DNA from: Lysinibacillus sp. ZYM-1
Lineage (GTDB): Bacteria; Bacillota; Bacilli; Bacillales_A; Planococcaceae
Assembly: GCF_001308875.1 (NCBI RefSeq)
Contig: NZ_KQ465125.1
Location: forward strand, 1 to 64,000
DNA length: 64,000 bases
Direction of reading: 5' to 3'
Part shown: piece after piece, positions 36,561 to 45,113 of the stretch
Layout: each line of letters starts with the position of its first letter
How positions within the stretch are numbered: position 1 is the stretch's first letter
The notes under the pieces: generated by a model
Database searches by the model: none
What the model was told of the DNA's origin: nothing
The model's input: only the letters and a program-made list of their open reading frames with translations
Translations under genes and position numbers: made by a program

Positions 36561-37005
36561 AATAAGATAAATCCTTAATAGAAAGTCCTATTTTCTTTAA
36601 TAACGTAATAGCTTGCTCTTTTTCTTCTGAAGAAAGTACGCTCATTATTTCATGCAAATGCTGCTCGTGTTTTGGGAATAGTTCCGCCATAAATGCTTCA
36701 CCTTCATCAGTAATTTCAGCATAAGTCACACGACGATCTGAAGGACAAGATACACGTAATAAATAGCCTCTTTTTTCAAGCTTATCAATGACATACGTAA
36801 TAGACCCACTGGCAAGTAAAATTTTATTGCCGATTTGCTGTAAAGGTTGTCTTCCTTTATGATAAAGAAGCTCTAGAACAGCAAATTCAGTTGGGTTTAA
36901 ACCATTATCCTGAATTAATTGATGTGTTGTCTCATTGATAGCTTTAAGTGCACGTGACAATACAATATATAATTTTAAAGATTGTTTTAGGTCTTCTGAC
37001 GTCAT
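36559..37005 (-). CDS. mhqR: MhqR-like MarR repressor
   Basis: 148 residues, MarR fold. NPTEFAVLELLYHKG, QQIGNKILLASGSITYVIDKLEKRG and SDRRVTYAEIT follow B. subtilis MhqR (YkvE) as I remember it. MhqR represses azoreductase and dioxygenase genes and releases them on exposure to quinones; its box is an inverted repeat of the TATCTCGA type. A perfect copy of that box is found at 61796-61813 before yceI. Promoter TTGACA-18-TATAAT lies upstream. Adjacent to a sporulation-type kinase, as mhqR is to kinD in B. subtilis. Confidence 0.8.
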   Translation of the reverse strand: MTSEDLKQSLKLYIVLSRALKAINETTHQLIQDNGLNPTEFAVLELLYHKGRQPLQQIGNKILLASGSITYVIDKLEKRGYLLRVSCPSDRRVTYAEITDEGEAFMAELFPKHEQHLHEIMSVLSSEEKEQAITLLKKIGLSIKDLSY

Positions 37006-37040
37006 ATTCTTTTCCTCTCACTTCGCTCTTTATACTTGAC

Positions 37041-37070
37041 ATTATAGCGATATTAGAAAAGCATTGTCAA
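37041..37070 (-). promoter_or_regulatory. mhqR promoter
   Basis: On the minus strand TTGACA (37070-37065), 18-bp spacer and TATAAT (37046-37041): both hexamers are perfect. The -35 and the bases following the -10 form an inverted pair TTGACA...TGTCAA, a possible operator. Confidence 0.75.
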
Positions 37071-37126
37071 AAGCATTATTTGATTTAGAAGGTTATATTG
37101 TTGTTATGCAACCATTTTTACTCTCT

Positions 37127-38611
37127 TTATGTTACTAAATAGGCAGAATCTTTTGTGGATACTTCCATTTCCATTGTATCCACTTGATTAAATGTATAGA
37201 TCGGGAACTGCAGATGGAAGCATGTCCCCTTCTGTAATTCACTATTAACACCTATTACTCCATCATGCTCTTCTATAACTTTTTTCACGAAAGCAAGGCC
37301 CAGTCCTGTCCCTGTTGATTTTGTCGTGTAAAAAGGCTGGAATAGGTTTTGAAGGGTTGTGCTATCCATGCCAACACCTTCGTCTTTGATCGTAAGTTCA
37401 ACAATCGCGCAGTCATTTGTTGTCATTTCTACAGTAATCGTACCGCCATTATTCATGGATTCCATCGCATTTTTGATGAGATTCATTAACACTTGCTTTA
37501 ATCGATTTTCATTTCCGCCAATATATACTTGATTTGAAGTTGAAATGTACTGAATCATAATATTTTTCATGAGAGCATCTGGTAGCATGAACTCAATGAC
37601 TTGTTTCACGATATGATCTAGTTCTAATAACTCCACTTTCATAGTTGACGGCTTGGACAATACTAAAAGCTCTGATAAAATTTGTTCCATTCTTTGAAGC
37701 TCACTATCAATGACAGAGAGATACATGCGTGATTCATCATCGGCATTTATCTTTAATAAATCAGTAAATCCTTTTAATGAAGTTAATGGGTTGCGAATTT
37801 CATGAGCAATACTCGCTGCCATTTGTCCAACAACATTTAAAGCTTGTTGATGCTCAACTTTATGCTGAAGTTGCTTCTTTTCTGTTTCATCGTTAATAAC
37901 AGTGACAATAATATTATTGTATTCATCAAAGATACTGGAAATTTCATAATAGCAAGTTCTACTTACTTGTGTTTCATCGACAACGTGAATACTTGCATGT
38001 TTTTCACCCATTAACTTAGAAAGGTATGATGTGATCTGCCCTTTTTTCAATGTAAATAAATCAAATATATGTTGATGGGCTTTATGGAGCAGCTGTGAAC
38101 TTTCTACTTTTAGAAACATCTCTGCATACTTATTAAGCCCAAGAATAATACCACTAGCATCACTTACAATAACAGCATATGGTAAGTAATCGTATGCATT
38201 AAAAGATTGGGATCTCTCATGCTCTTGACTAATGTATAATTTATGGGCGACATCATCATTTAGAGTTGAAATTTGCGCAACAATTTCCTCTGTATTTGGG
38301 TCATAGAAACATTTAAAAGATAACATTTCGTATTCATTTCCAGCTGTGCGAATATTGAAAATTTCTTCCGATCGTAAATCATTTTGTAATTGTTTGACGA
38401 ACTTAGTCCATTTAAAATTAGAAGGCTCGTCCATTGCCAAATAGCCAATATACGTTAAATTAAGATTAAAAAGTTTGATAGCAGCCTCATTGACGTTCAA
38501 AATTTTCCCTGCTTTATTGAGTATAAGTGTTGGTGACGAAGTACTTTTCATAAGATTTCCAAAACATTGATTAATATCATTTTGCTTCAACTTTCTCACC
38601 GAACCTTTCAA
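37127..38611 (-). CDS. PAS-domain sensor histidine kinase, sporulation kinase type
   Basis: 494 residues without membrane spans. Two PAS-type domains (about 15-110 and 135-240), a HisKA domain with phospho-His in HEIRNPLTSLKGF (about 266), and an HATPase domain with NLIKNAMESM, DEGVGM and TGLGLAFV. This cytoplasmic PAS-PAS-kinase plan matches the KinA/KinE class that feeds the Spo0 phosphorelay. There is no paired response regulator, as expected for an orphan Kin protein. The TTG at 38611 is the frame start, but Shine-Dalgarno evidence is weak; GTG 38599 is an alternative. Confidence 0.8.
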   Translation of the reverse strand: MKGSVRKLKQNDINQCFGNLMKSTSSPTLILNKAGKILNVNEAAIKLFNLNLTYIGYLAMDEPSNFKWTKFVKQLQNDLRSEEIFNIRTAGNEYEMLSFKCFYDPNTEEIVAQISTLNDDVAHKLYISQEHERSQSFNAYDYLPYAVIVSDASGIILGLNKYAEMFLKVESSQLLHKAHQHIFDLFTLKKGQITSYLSKLMGEKHASIHVVDETQVSRTCYYEISSIFDEYNNIIVTVINDETEKKQLQHKVEHQQALNVVGQMAASIAHEIRNPLTSLKGFTDLLKINADDESRMYLSVIDSELQRMEQILSELLVLSKPSTMKVELLELDHIVKQVIEFMLPDALMKNIMIQYISTSNQVYIGGNENRLKQVLMNLIKNAMESMNNGGTITVEMTTNDCAIVELTIKDEGVGMDSTTLQNLFQPFYTTKSTGTGLGLAFVKKVIEEHDGVIGVNSELQKGTCFHLQFPIYTFNQVDTMEMEVSTKDSAYLVT

Positions 38612-38810
38612 AAGAGTAAAAAACCTCTAAATCGAATTTTGAGCCTTTACTATACTTTATGACAGCACGATTCTATTATTACAAAATTTAGTAAATTTAA
38701 GTATTTTAAATTATTTCACGAACCGTTCACAAAATAAATAGGTAAAAAGAATTATATTGTATGTCAGATACTTGACTGATACAATTAGATGTTGAAAGGA
38801 AGATTATTGC

Positions 38811-40550
38811 ATGAATACTATTTTAACTACTTTAAATGCAAAGTATATACACACAAATCTAGCATTACGCTATTTAAAAGGTGCCGCTTCACCTGAATTT
38901 AATCCAATTATAGCAGAGTATACAATTAAAGATCCTGCTTTTAATATTGTATCAGATTTATTCCAAAAAAAACCTGATATCGTTGGATTTAGTTGTTATA
39001 TCTGGAATATCGAAGAAACGATTCACGTTATTAAAATGCTAAAAACGGTCTGTCCAAATGTTAAAATTTTGCTCGGAGGACCTGAGGTATCTTATGATTC
39101 TCACCATTGGTTACGCCGTATCCCTGAAGTAGATTTCATTGTGATGGGCGAAGGAGAAACGTCATTTAAACAATTGTTACGCTATTTACACGGTGAAATA
39201 TTACTGGAGGATGTTCCTGGAATTTGCTATTTGGAGGATGGAAAAGTTAAGATTCACGCTCAACCACCTAAAATTGATTTGCGTGAATTAGCGAGTCCGT
39301 TTCGTTTCGAAGAGGATCTTCCCCATCTTGGGAAACGGATTCAGTACATTGAAACAAGTAGAGGCTGTCCATTTAGCTGCCAATTCTGTTTATCTTCTAT
39401 AGAAGTAGGTGTTCGATACTTTAACCGTGAAAAAATAAAAGAAGATATTCGATTCCTAATGGATAATGGCGCTAGAACAATAAAATTTGTGGACCGCACT
39501 TTTAATATAAGTCGTAGCTATGCCATGGAGATGTTCCAGTTTTTAATTGATGAACATAAACCTGGTGTTGTATTCCAGTTTGAAATTACCGCCGATATTA
39601 TGCGTCCTGAGGTTATTCAATTTTTAAATGACAATGCACCAAGTGGTTTGTTCCGCTTCGAAATCGGTGTTCAGTCGACAAATGATTTAACAAATACACT
39701 TGTTCAACGTCGTCAAAACTTTGAAAAGCTAAAACGAACAGTGACCATGGTTAAAGAAGGCGGAAAAATCGATCAACATTTAGATTTAATAGCAGGGTTA
39801 CCAGAGGAGGATTACGCAAGCTTTCGTCAAACATTTAATGATGTTTTTGCCATGCGACCAGAAGAACTTCAGCTTGGGTTTTTAAAACTTTTACGTGGTA
39901 CAGGACTTCGAGTAGAAGCAGAGAAGTTTGGTTATACCTACGTAGATCTAGCCCCTTATGAAATCTTTTCAAATAATGTCCTCACATTTGATGATATTGT
40001 TCGCATCAAACATGCAGAGGATGTTCTAGAGAAATATTGGAATGATCATCGTATGGATCGTACAATCGAATACTTAGTTACCCAAGTCTTTGATACACCA
40101 TTTGACTTTTTCCAAAGCTTTGGTACGTATTGGGAAACTAAGGGATGGTCTCGTATTGGTCATCAGTTAGAAGATTTATTCCGACGTTTATTAATGTTTT
40201 TAGAAACTGTGGACGGCGCTAATTTAAACATAATTAAGGGCTTAATGCAGTTGGATTATCTGATGGCTCAGCAATTCCAACCACGTAAATTATGGTGGAA
40301 GGAACGTCCAACAGTAGAAAAACAAAAAGTAATATACCAGGCCCTACGTGAAAATCCAGCTATTGCAGGTGAGGAATTTGCAGGCTTTAATCTATCTGAG
40401 AAAGAGCTGTTTAAGCATACATTGGTTATCCCTCATGCTCTTAATTACCAAGATTTCCTTGATGGCAAAATTGTACAAAAAGATGGCTATCTTTTAACCT
40501 ATTTCCGTCACGGTCAAGCACCTTACTTTGCAACAATCCACTCTCTTTAA
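38811..40550 (+). CDS. B12-binding-domain radical SAM protein
   Basis: 579 residues. The N-terminal cobalamin-binding-like domain (1-140, with GGPEVSYD and GEGET) lacks a clear DxHxxG base-off motif. The radical SAM core follows, with cluster cysteines Cys186, Cys190 and Cys193 in RGCPFSCQFC, and the end carries a DUF4080-type domain. Such proteins in Bacillus are uncharacterised; RNA or cofactor methylation or rearrangement are possible. GAAAGGAAG lies upstream of the ATG. Single-gene unit with its own terminator. Confidence 0.85.
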   Translation: MNTILTTLNAKYIHTNLALRYLKGAASPEFNPIIAEYTIKDPAFNIVSDLFQKKPDIVGFSCYIWNIEETIHVIKMLKTVCPNVKILLGGPEVSYDSHHWLRRIPEVDFIVMGEGETSFKQLLRYLHGEILLEDVPGICYLEDGKVKIHAQPPKIDLRELASPFRFEEDLPHLGKRIQYIETSRGCPFSCQFCLSSIEVGVRYFNREKIKEDIRFLMDNGARTIKFVDRTFNISRSYAMEMFQFLIDEHKPGVVFQFEITADIMRPEVIQFLNDNAPSGLFRFEIGVQSTNDLTNTLVQRRQNFEKLKRTVTMVKEGGKIDQHLDLIAGLPEEDYASFRQTFNDVFAMRPEELQLGFLKLLRGTGLRVEAEKFGYTYVDLAPYEIFSNNVLTFDDIVRIKHAEDVLEKYWNDHRMDRTIEYLVTQVFDTPFDFFQSFGTYWETKGWSRIGHQLEDLFRRLLMFLETVDGANLNIIKGLMQLDYLMAQQFQPRKLWWKERPTVEKQKVIYQALRENPAIAGEEFAGFNLSEKELFKHTLVIPHALNYQDFLDGKIVQKDGYLLTYFRHGQAPYFATIHSL

Positions 40551-40558
40551 TAAGAAAC

Positions 40559-40595
40559 GCTAGCCCTGTATTAACTATCAGGACTAGCTTTTTTT
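40559..40595 (+). terminator. Terminator of the radical SAM gene
   Basis: GCTAG-CCTG/CAGG-CTAGC stem (one mismatch) followed by seven T residues. Confidence 0.85.
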
Positions 40596-40846
40596 ATTGT
40601 CTTAAACAATTCTTAAATTTCCCTATGAAAAGAACTTCGGAGCTGTTTATGCCATTTTTGCCATACTTGTTCTATTAGTCAAGTATTCATAGCTATCCAT
40701 AAATAGTTTAGGGCAAAATTCTTAAAGAAAGGTTATCTATACTTTGTAAATTATACCCATTAAATATTTTCACACTCGGGAAATATTATTTTAAATTTTT
40801 TGAAAATTTTATGTCAGTTTATTCATTTAGCGGTTTTAGTAAGAAC

Positions 40847-40892
40847 TATACGATGAAATGATGCTCTCTTATCAGCTATCAGACATCGTATA
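40847..40892 (-). terminator. Inverted repeat after the Ktr gene
   Basis: TATACGATG/CATCGTATA (9 bp, extended by GAA/TTC across a mismatch) lies 12 bases past the stop. The minus-strand tail is only moderately T-rich, so it may be a terminator or mRNA-stabilising hairpin. The rest of 40596-40846 shows no coding or RNA signal that I can support. Confidence 0.45.
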
Positions 40893-40903
40893 CTTCTTAT
40901 AAA

Positions 40904-42259
40904 TTAGCCAATAATCACTCGTTCCTTTGGATAATGGAAGGTCGATTTCTTACCTCGTCCCCCACCACCTAATGTATACAAGAAGGATATTAAGCCAACT
41001 CGACCAATGAACATTAAAATTATAATGATGATTTTACCAATCACCGATAAATCTGAAGTAATTCCTAATGACATACCACAGGTACCGAACGCTGAGGTGA
41101 TTTCAAAAATAATTTGAATAAGCGATGCATGTGGCTCTGTAATAAGCAAAATAATCGTAGCAATTAAAACCATGAAAAATGCTAATAAGATTACAACAAA
41201 CGAGCGGAAAACATCAATTAAATGGATTTCTCGTCCAAACACTTGAATATCTTCTCTCCCTCTTGCAAAAGTAATTAAAAATAAAATGGCGATGGCAAAA
41301 GTAGTTGTTCGAATTCCTCCTCCAACTGAACTTGGAGAAGATCCAATGAACATGAGAAAACTCATGAAAATATCTGTCGCTTCACTAAATGTTGTTACAT
41401 CGTAAGTTGTAAGCCCAGCGGATCTTGTTGATACAGAATGGAACATCGCTGAAAAAAGCGCCTCATGCCAGGACATTTCCTTGAAAGAATGGAATGATTC
41501 AAGAAGTAAAATGACGAGGGCACCACCAACAAATAATATCGCATAAGTAGATGTAGTGATTTTGGTAAACAAACTAAATCGAAAATTTGCATGACGATTG
41601 AGTAAGAAGGTCTTTAATTCAATTAATACGGGGAAACCGATTGCCCCTAACACGATAAGTACCATTGTCACTAATTGTACAAAATAATCATCATGGAATG
41701 GCAATAAGCTCATTCCTGTAATATCAAACCCACCATTGGTTGTAGCAGAAATTGAAGCAAATACTCCGTGTATGAATGCTTCTTCTAACGTATCAAAATA
41801 ATTGGTAAAGTGTAGCGTTAAGATAATCGTACCTGCTATCTCAATGCCAATTAAGATTTTTAAGATTTCTCGTATTAATTTAACAACGCCAGACAAATTG
41901 TACTGGTTATGATCAATCATAATTAACTGACGCTCGCGCATCCCTATTTTTTTCCCGACTAATAGCCACACAAAAGTACCAAGTGACATAATACCAATCG
42001 CGCCTAACTGTAAAATAACAAGAATCATGACAAGTCCAAATGTCGTATACGTTTCCGAAATATTAATGGTCGTTAAACCAGTTACACTTACTGCACTCAC
42101 TGCCGTAAATAGACTATCTAAAAAGGAAACCCTTACTCCTTCTTGATGAACGCCTGGAAGCCGTAATAACAGGAAGGAAATCGCTATTGCTATAAAATAA
42201 TAAGAAACAAGTACCTGAAATGGTGTGACAAGTCTATTTGATGATTTTTTCCAAGGCAC
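40904..42259 (-). CDS. Ktr potassium uptake channel subunit (KtrB/KtrD)
   Basis: 451 residues with four membrane-pore-membrane repeats. The selectivity-filter loops are visible as SVTGLTT, ATTNGGFD, STRSAGLTT and GTCGMSLG, one Gly per loop as in TrkH/KtrB. It forms the membrane pore of a Na+-dependent K+ uptake system gated by a cytoplasmic KtrA or KtrC ring, which is not encoded here; that is like B. subtilis ktrD. The start is GTG 42259 with GGAGGGG eight bases upstream. Confidence 0.9.
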   Translation of the reverse strand: MPWKKSSNRLVTPFQVLVSYYFIAIAISFLLLRLPGVHQEGVRVSFLDSLFTAVSAVSVTGLTTINISETYTTFGLVMILVILQLGAIGIMSLGTFVWLLVGKKIGMRERQLIMIDHNQYNLSGVVKLIREILKILIGIEIAGTIILTLHFTNYFDTLEEAFIHGVFASISATTNGGFDITGMSLLPFHDDYFVQLVTMVLIVLGAIGFPVLIELKTFLLNRHANFRFSLFTKITTSTYAILFVGGALVILLLESFHSFKEMSWHEALFSAMFHSVSTRSAGLTTYDVTTFSEATDIFMSFLMFIGSSPSSVGGGIRTTTFAIAILFLITFARGREDIQVFGREIHLIDVFRSFVVILLAFFMVLIATIILLITEPHASLIQIIFEITSAFGTCGMSLGITSDLSVIGKIIIIILMFIGRVGLISFLYTLGGGGRGKKSTFHYPKERVIIG

Positions 42260-42463
42260 TTTAACAACCCCTCCTACATATGATGCCCAACTAGATAGAT
42301 AATAGTATAGAAAAAATACATGAAAAAAGAAAGAGGAATAGTTACATCTATACTACTCGACTTATCGACACAAGAATAAATATAAATTAATGTATTAGTA
42401 ATATTGAACAAAAATTTTCCCCAATACGACTGGTTTACTACTTATTATTTTGGAGGAGAAATA

Positions 42464-42842
42464 ATGAACAGGTTGTTAAAAGGTTGGAGCATATTTATTT
42501 TTTCAATCGGAGGAATAGTGCTATTACTAATAGTCGGGATTGTTTTATTATTTCATAATTTCAGGGTATCTTTACAGCCGGATGAAAATGAAGAAGCAAA
42601 GGTAAAGTCACAAGCTGAACAATACTTACTTGCGAACTACCCTACTATGAAATACGAAATCTCTGGTGTCGAGTACATAGTGGGTCAGTAACATGATCGA
42701 TTTGACTATGCCGCATTGATATTAAATATAGAAAGAAGAAATGTTCGAATTTTGGAATGATTATCTTCGCTATGAACTGAATATCGAACACGCCCAAGTA
42801 ACGATTATGTATGAAAATGAACAATGGATTAAAGAATTTTAA
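42464..42842 (+). pseudogene. Decayed small membrane-anchored protein gene
   Basis: An ATG with GGAGGAG upstream begins a protein with one N-terminal span (about 10-30) followed by a YLLANYPTMKYEISGVEY-type domain. The frame hits TAA at 42689 where the homologous reading continues at once (HDRFDYAALILNIERRN). It then needs a one-base shift near 42743 to go on as FEFWNDYLRYELNIEHAQ to a TAA at 42840-42842. So there is one nonsense mutation and one frameshift. The intact form, about 125 residues, resembles small YfjL/DUF3139-like membrane proteins (tentative). Transcription still runs into the 42869 terminator. Confidence 0.75.
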
Positions 42843-42868
42843 TTTAACCCTATTGATATAACTTATAA

Positions 42869-42901
42869 AAAAATAGCTTAGAGTCCATCTAAGCTATTTT
42901 T
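42869..42901. terminator. Bidirectional terminator
   Basis: A perfect 14-bp stem AAAAATAGCTTAGA/TCTAAGCTATTTTT between the pseudogene and the convergent terC gene. Confidence 0.85.
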
Positions 42902-42916
42902 CAAAATACGTATAAT

Positions 42917-43675
42917 TTATTTTTTATTCCGAACGCCTACTAGATAACCTAAAAATGCAATGGCTAGTAAGACAATCCAGAATGTTAACTCCCATGCAGT
43001 GGAATGTGGAAACTCTTCTGGTAGTATACCTACTTTTTCGTGGGCTAATGTTAAAACAACCAGTTTCACACCTACCCAGCCAACAATTAAAAATGCAGCT
43101 GTTTCAAGTGAAGGGTAATCATTTAATACTTTGACAAACCATTGTGCTGCAAAACGCATCATAATGACCCCAATAAATCCACCAAGAAGCATGACGATAA
43201 ATTGTCCACCATTAATGCCACCAACATCAAAATTCCCCAAATGAGGCAACGTGACAGCGATAGCAACTGCTGCCAGCATTGAATCAATAGCAAATGCAAT
43301 ATCCGCTGCTTCAACTTTGAGCACGGTTAACCAGAATCCAGAACCTTTTTTCCTAGCTTTTTCAGTCGATTCTTCTTCCTCATCATCTTTATGTTTACGT
43401 AAATCATAAATATTTTTCGCTGACATGAATAGCAGATAAGCTGCGCCTACCGCCTGGATTTGCCAATAGTTTACCAAAATTGTAATGACAAAAAGAGCAG
43501 CGAAACGGAAAATTAGGGCGCCAAATAGTCCATAAAATAGTGCCTTTTTTTGTTGCTCTTGTGGTAAATGCTTGACCATTACAGCCATTACTACTGCGTT
43601 GTCAGCTGCAAGTAATCCTTCTAATACAACTAGGACAATCAATACCCAGCCATATTGTAATAATATTGCTTCCAT
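42917..43675 (-). CDS. TerC-family manganese exporter (YceF/MeeF-like)
   Basis: 252 residues, seven spans. The TerC hallmarks are EGLLAADNAVVMA in span 1 and EAADIAFAIDSMLAAVA mid-protein; the acidic residues bind the metal. It closely follows B. subtilis YceF (MeeF), which exports Mn2+ and helps metallate secreted enzymes. A yybP-ykoY Mn2+ riboswitch lies directly upstream, strong support for manganese as substrate. GAGGAGG lies before the ATG. Single-gene unit. Confidence 0.9.
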   Translation of the reverse strand: MEAILLQYGWVLIVLVVLEGLLAADNAVVMAVMVKHLPQEQQKKALFYGLFGALIFRFAALFVITILVNYWQIQAVGAAYLLFMSAKNIYDLRKHKDDEEEESTEKARKKGSGFWLTVLKVEAADIAFAIDSMLAAVAIAVTLPHLGNFDVGGINGGQFIVMLLGGFIGVIMMRFAAQWFVKVLNDYPSLETAAFLIVGWVGVKLVVLTLAHEKVGILPEEFPHSTAWELTFWIVLLAIAFLGYLVGVRNKK

Positions 43676-43740
43676 TTATGCTAGTGCCTCCTCTAAGCTC
43701 TAAATACCCAAAATAATTATTTCTACTAAAGTACAAAAGA

Positions 43741-43770
43741 AAAAAAACCCTGCCTTAATTAGGCAAAGGT
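43741..43770 (-). terminator. Riboswitch-linked terminator
   Basis: On the minus strand ACCTTTGCCT-AATTA-AGGCAGGGT forms a stem followed by at least seven T residues. Its 5' arm is shared with P1 of the Mn riboswitch. Confidence 0.8.
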
Positions 43771-43925
43771 CTCGCTAAGTAAATTAGTACCGTATGGGTA
43801 CATCTACACGTCATCAGTAATCATTTTACGCATAGAGCCATTCACTATCACATTCTGGCAAAAACCATATCTTGACGAATATGAAACCAGGTAAATTTAT
43901 AAAACCTGTTAGCTACTCCCCTTTG
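43766..43925 (-). promoter_or_regulatory. yybP-ykoY manganese riboswitch
   Basis: The minus strand reads AAAGGGGAGTAGC near 43923, then a P2 hairpin, CGTCA, and further hairpins. It closes with the conserved TTAGCGAGACCTTTG near 43775-43763; GGGGAGTAGC and GCGAGACCTT are the P1/junction signature of the class. It senses Mn2+. The 3' strand of P1 overlaps the following terminator, so Mn2+ should favour read-through into terC. Confidence 0.88.
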
Positions 43926-44007
43926 ACAAACTGTCGAAGGTATCTTCTTTCAAACATTATAGCACTATCATTTACAACTGACAAAAATATCTATGTTGTT
44001 TTTTACT

Positions 44008-45093
44008 TTACTTAATTTGTATGTGATAGCTCTTATCTTCTTTATGTGCTAAATAAAAATCAATCATTCTCGGCATCGTCCGAATAAAATCAGGACATGT
44101 AATTCCACCCTTTTGTAAAATATGATGAGCCTCCGTCGTGTCAAATGTGGCATTCCATGTTAAGTAATCTAATGTTTCCTGCTCCACCCCTAGTTTTCTC
44201 CGAATAAACGGAACCTGCAAGGATAGTTTCGCCCATGCAAATGGGAAACGTCCCTTCGGGTAAGCATTCGTCACTAACTTCACCATAGTACGATACACTT
44301 CCTGCACGGGGTGAGGATTCGGATCTGTTAAATGGAGAGTCTTGCCTTCAGCCTCCTGTTCTGTTGCCAGAAAAGTTGAAGCATTTAATATATAATCTAC
44401 TGGTACTACATTGATCGTAGAAGTAGATTGTCCAATATACGGAATAATAGGTAAACATTTTAAACGTTCTACTACATTTAAAAAGAAATAAGGCCCATCA
44501 AACTTAATAGTTTCACCTGTTTCCGAATGTCCCCGCACAATGCCAGGTCTAATAATTGTCAGTGGAATTTCCGATTTTAAATCCTCCACTCGGAGCTCAG
44601 CCTCGTATTTTGTTTCTTCATAGTTATTTTTAAATGCCGATGGTCGAATTAGTTCATTTTCACGCAATATCCCCTCACGTTTACCTGCCACGTAGGCCGT
44701 ACTAAAATACATATAGCGTTTTAAATTGGGTAAAGTGCGTACAAAGTCATTAACCATCGTTGTCCCATGTACATTCACCTTCCACGCGATATCACGTGGT
44801 ACGGCTAAATCGTAAATGGCTGCTAAATGCCATAATACTTCTATTTGCGGTACAATTTCTTCGATCATTTGATTATCTATACCGAGATTCGGTAATGTAA
44901 TATCGCCTTCTACAATACGAATCGTACAATTAGGAAACTCGTCTAATATTTTGCTTTTCTCTTTATGAGCCTTAATGGTTTCGCCAGCCAACACGATTGC
45001 TATGACCTGTTGCGTCTGTTTTTTTTGGAACAACGTTCGAATTAATTGACTCGAAATGAAACCAGGAAAACCAGTAAAAAAATGAACTTTCAT
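44008..45093 (-). CDS. Extended SDR, thioester-reductase/male-sterility-like
   Basis: 361 residues. The N-terminal NAD(P) site is an atypical FTGFPGFISS in place of GxxGxxG, and catalytic YEETK (about 157-161) is intact. The overall pattern (IVEGDITLPNLGI, LWHLAAIYDL, GIVRGHSETGE) fits the fatty acyl/thioester reductase (NAD_binding_4) branch. It may reduce a thioester or act on a lipid or isoprenoid. It starts 20 bases after the RND pump gene and is likely co-transcribed with it; a functional link to export is not shown. Confidence 0.75.
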   Translation of the reverse strand: MKVHFFTGFPGFISSQLIRTLFQKKQTQQVIAIVLAGETIKAHKEKSKILDEFPNCTIRIVEGDITLPNLGIDNQMIEEIVPQIEVLWHLAAIYDLAVPRDIAWKVNVHGTTMVNDFVRTLPNLKRYMYFSTAYVAGKREGILRENELIRPSAFKNNYEETKYEAELRVEDLKSEIPLTIIRPGIVRGHSETGETIKFDGPYFFLNVVERLKCLPIIPYIGQSTSTINVVPVDYILNASTFLATEQEAEGKTLHLTDPNPHPVQEVYRTMVKLVTNAYPKGRFPFAWAKLSLQVPFIRRKLGVEQETLDYLTWNATFDTTEAHHILQKGGITCPDFIRTMPRMIDFYLAHKEDKSYHIQIK

Positions 45094-45113
45094 CTCCCAT
45101 TCCCCCCTTGATT

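Noticed and set aside
42260-42463. ydaO-type c-di-AMP riboswitch before the Ktr gene
   Set aside because: Such switches often precede ktr genes, but the region is short and none of the conserved blocks is present.
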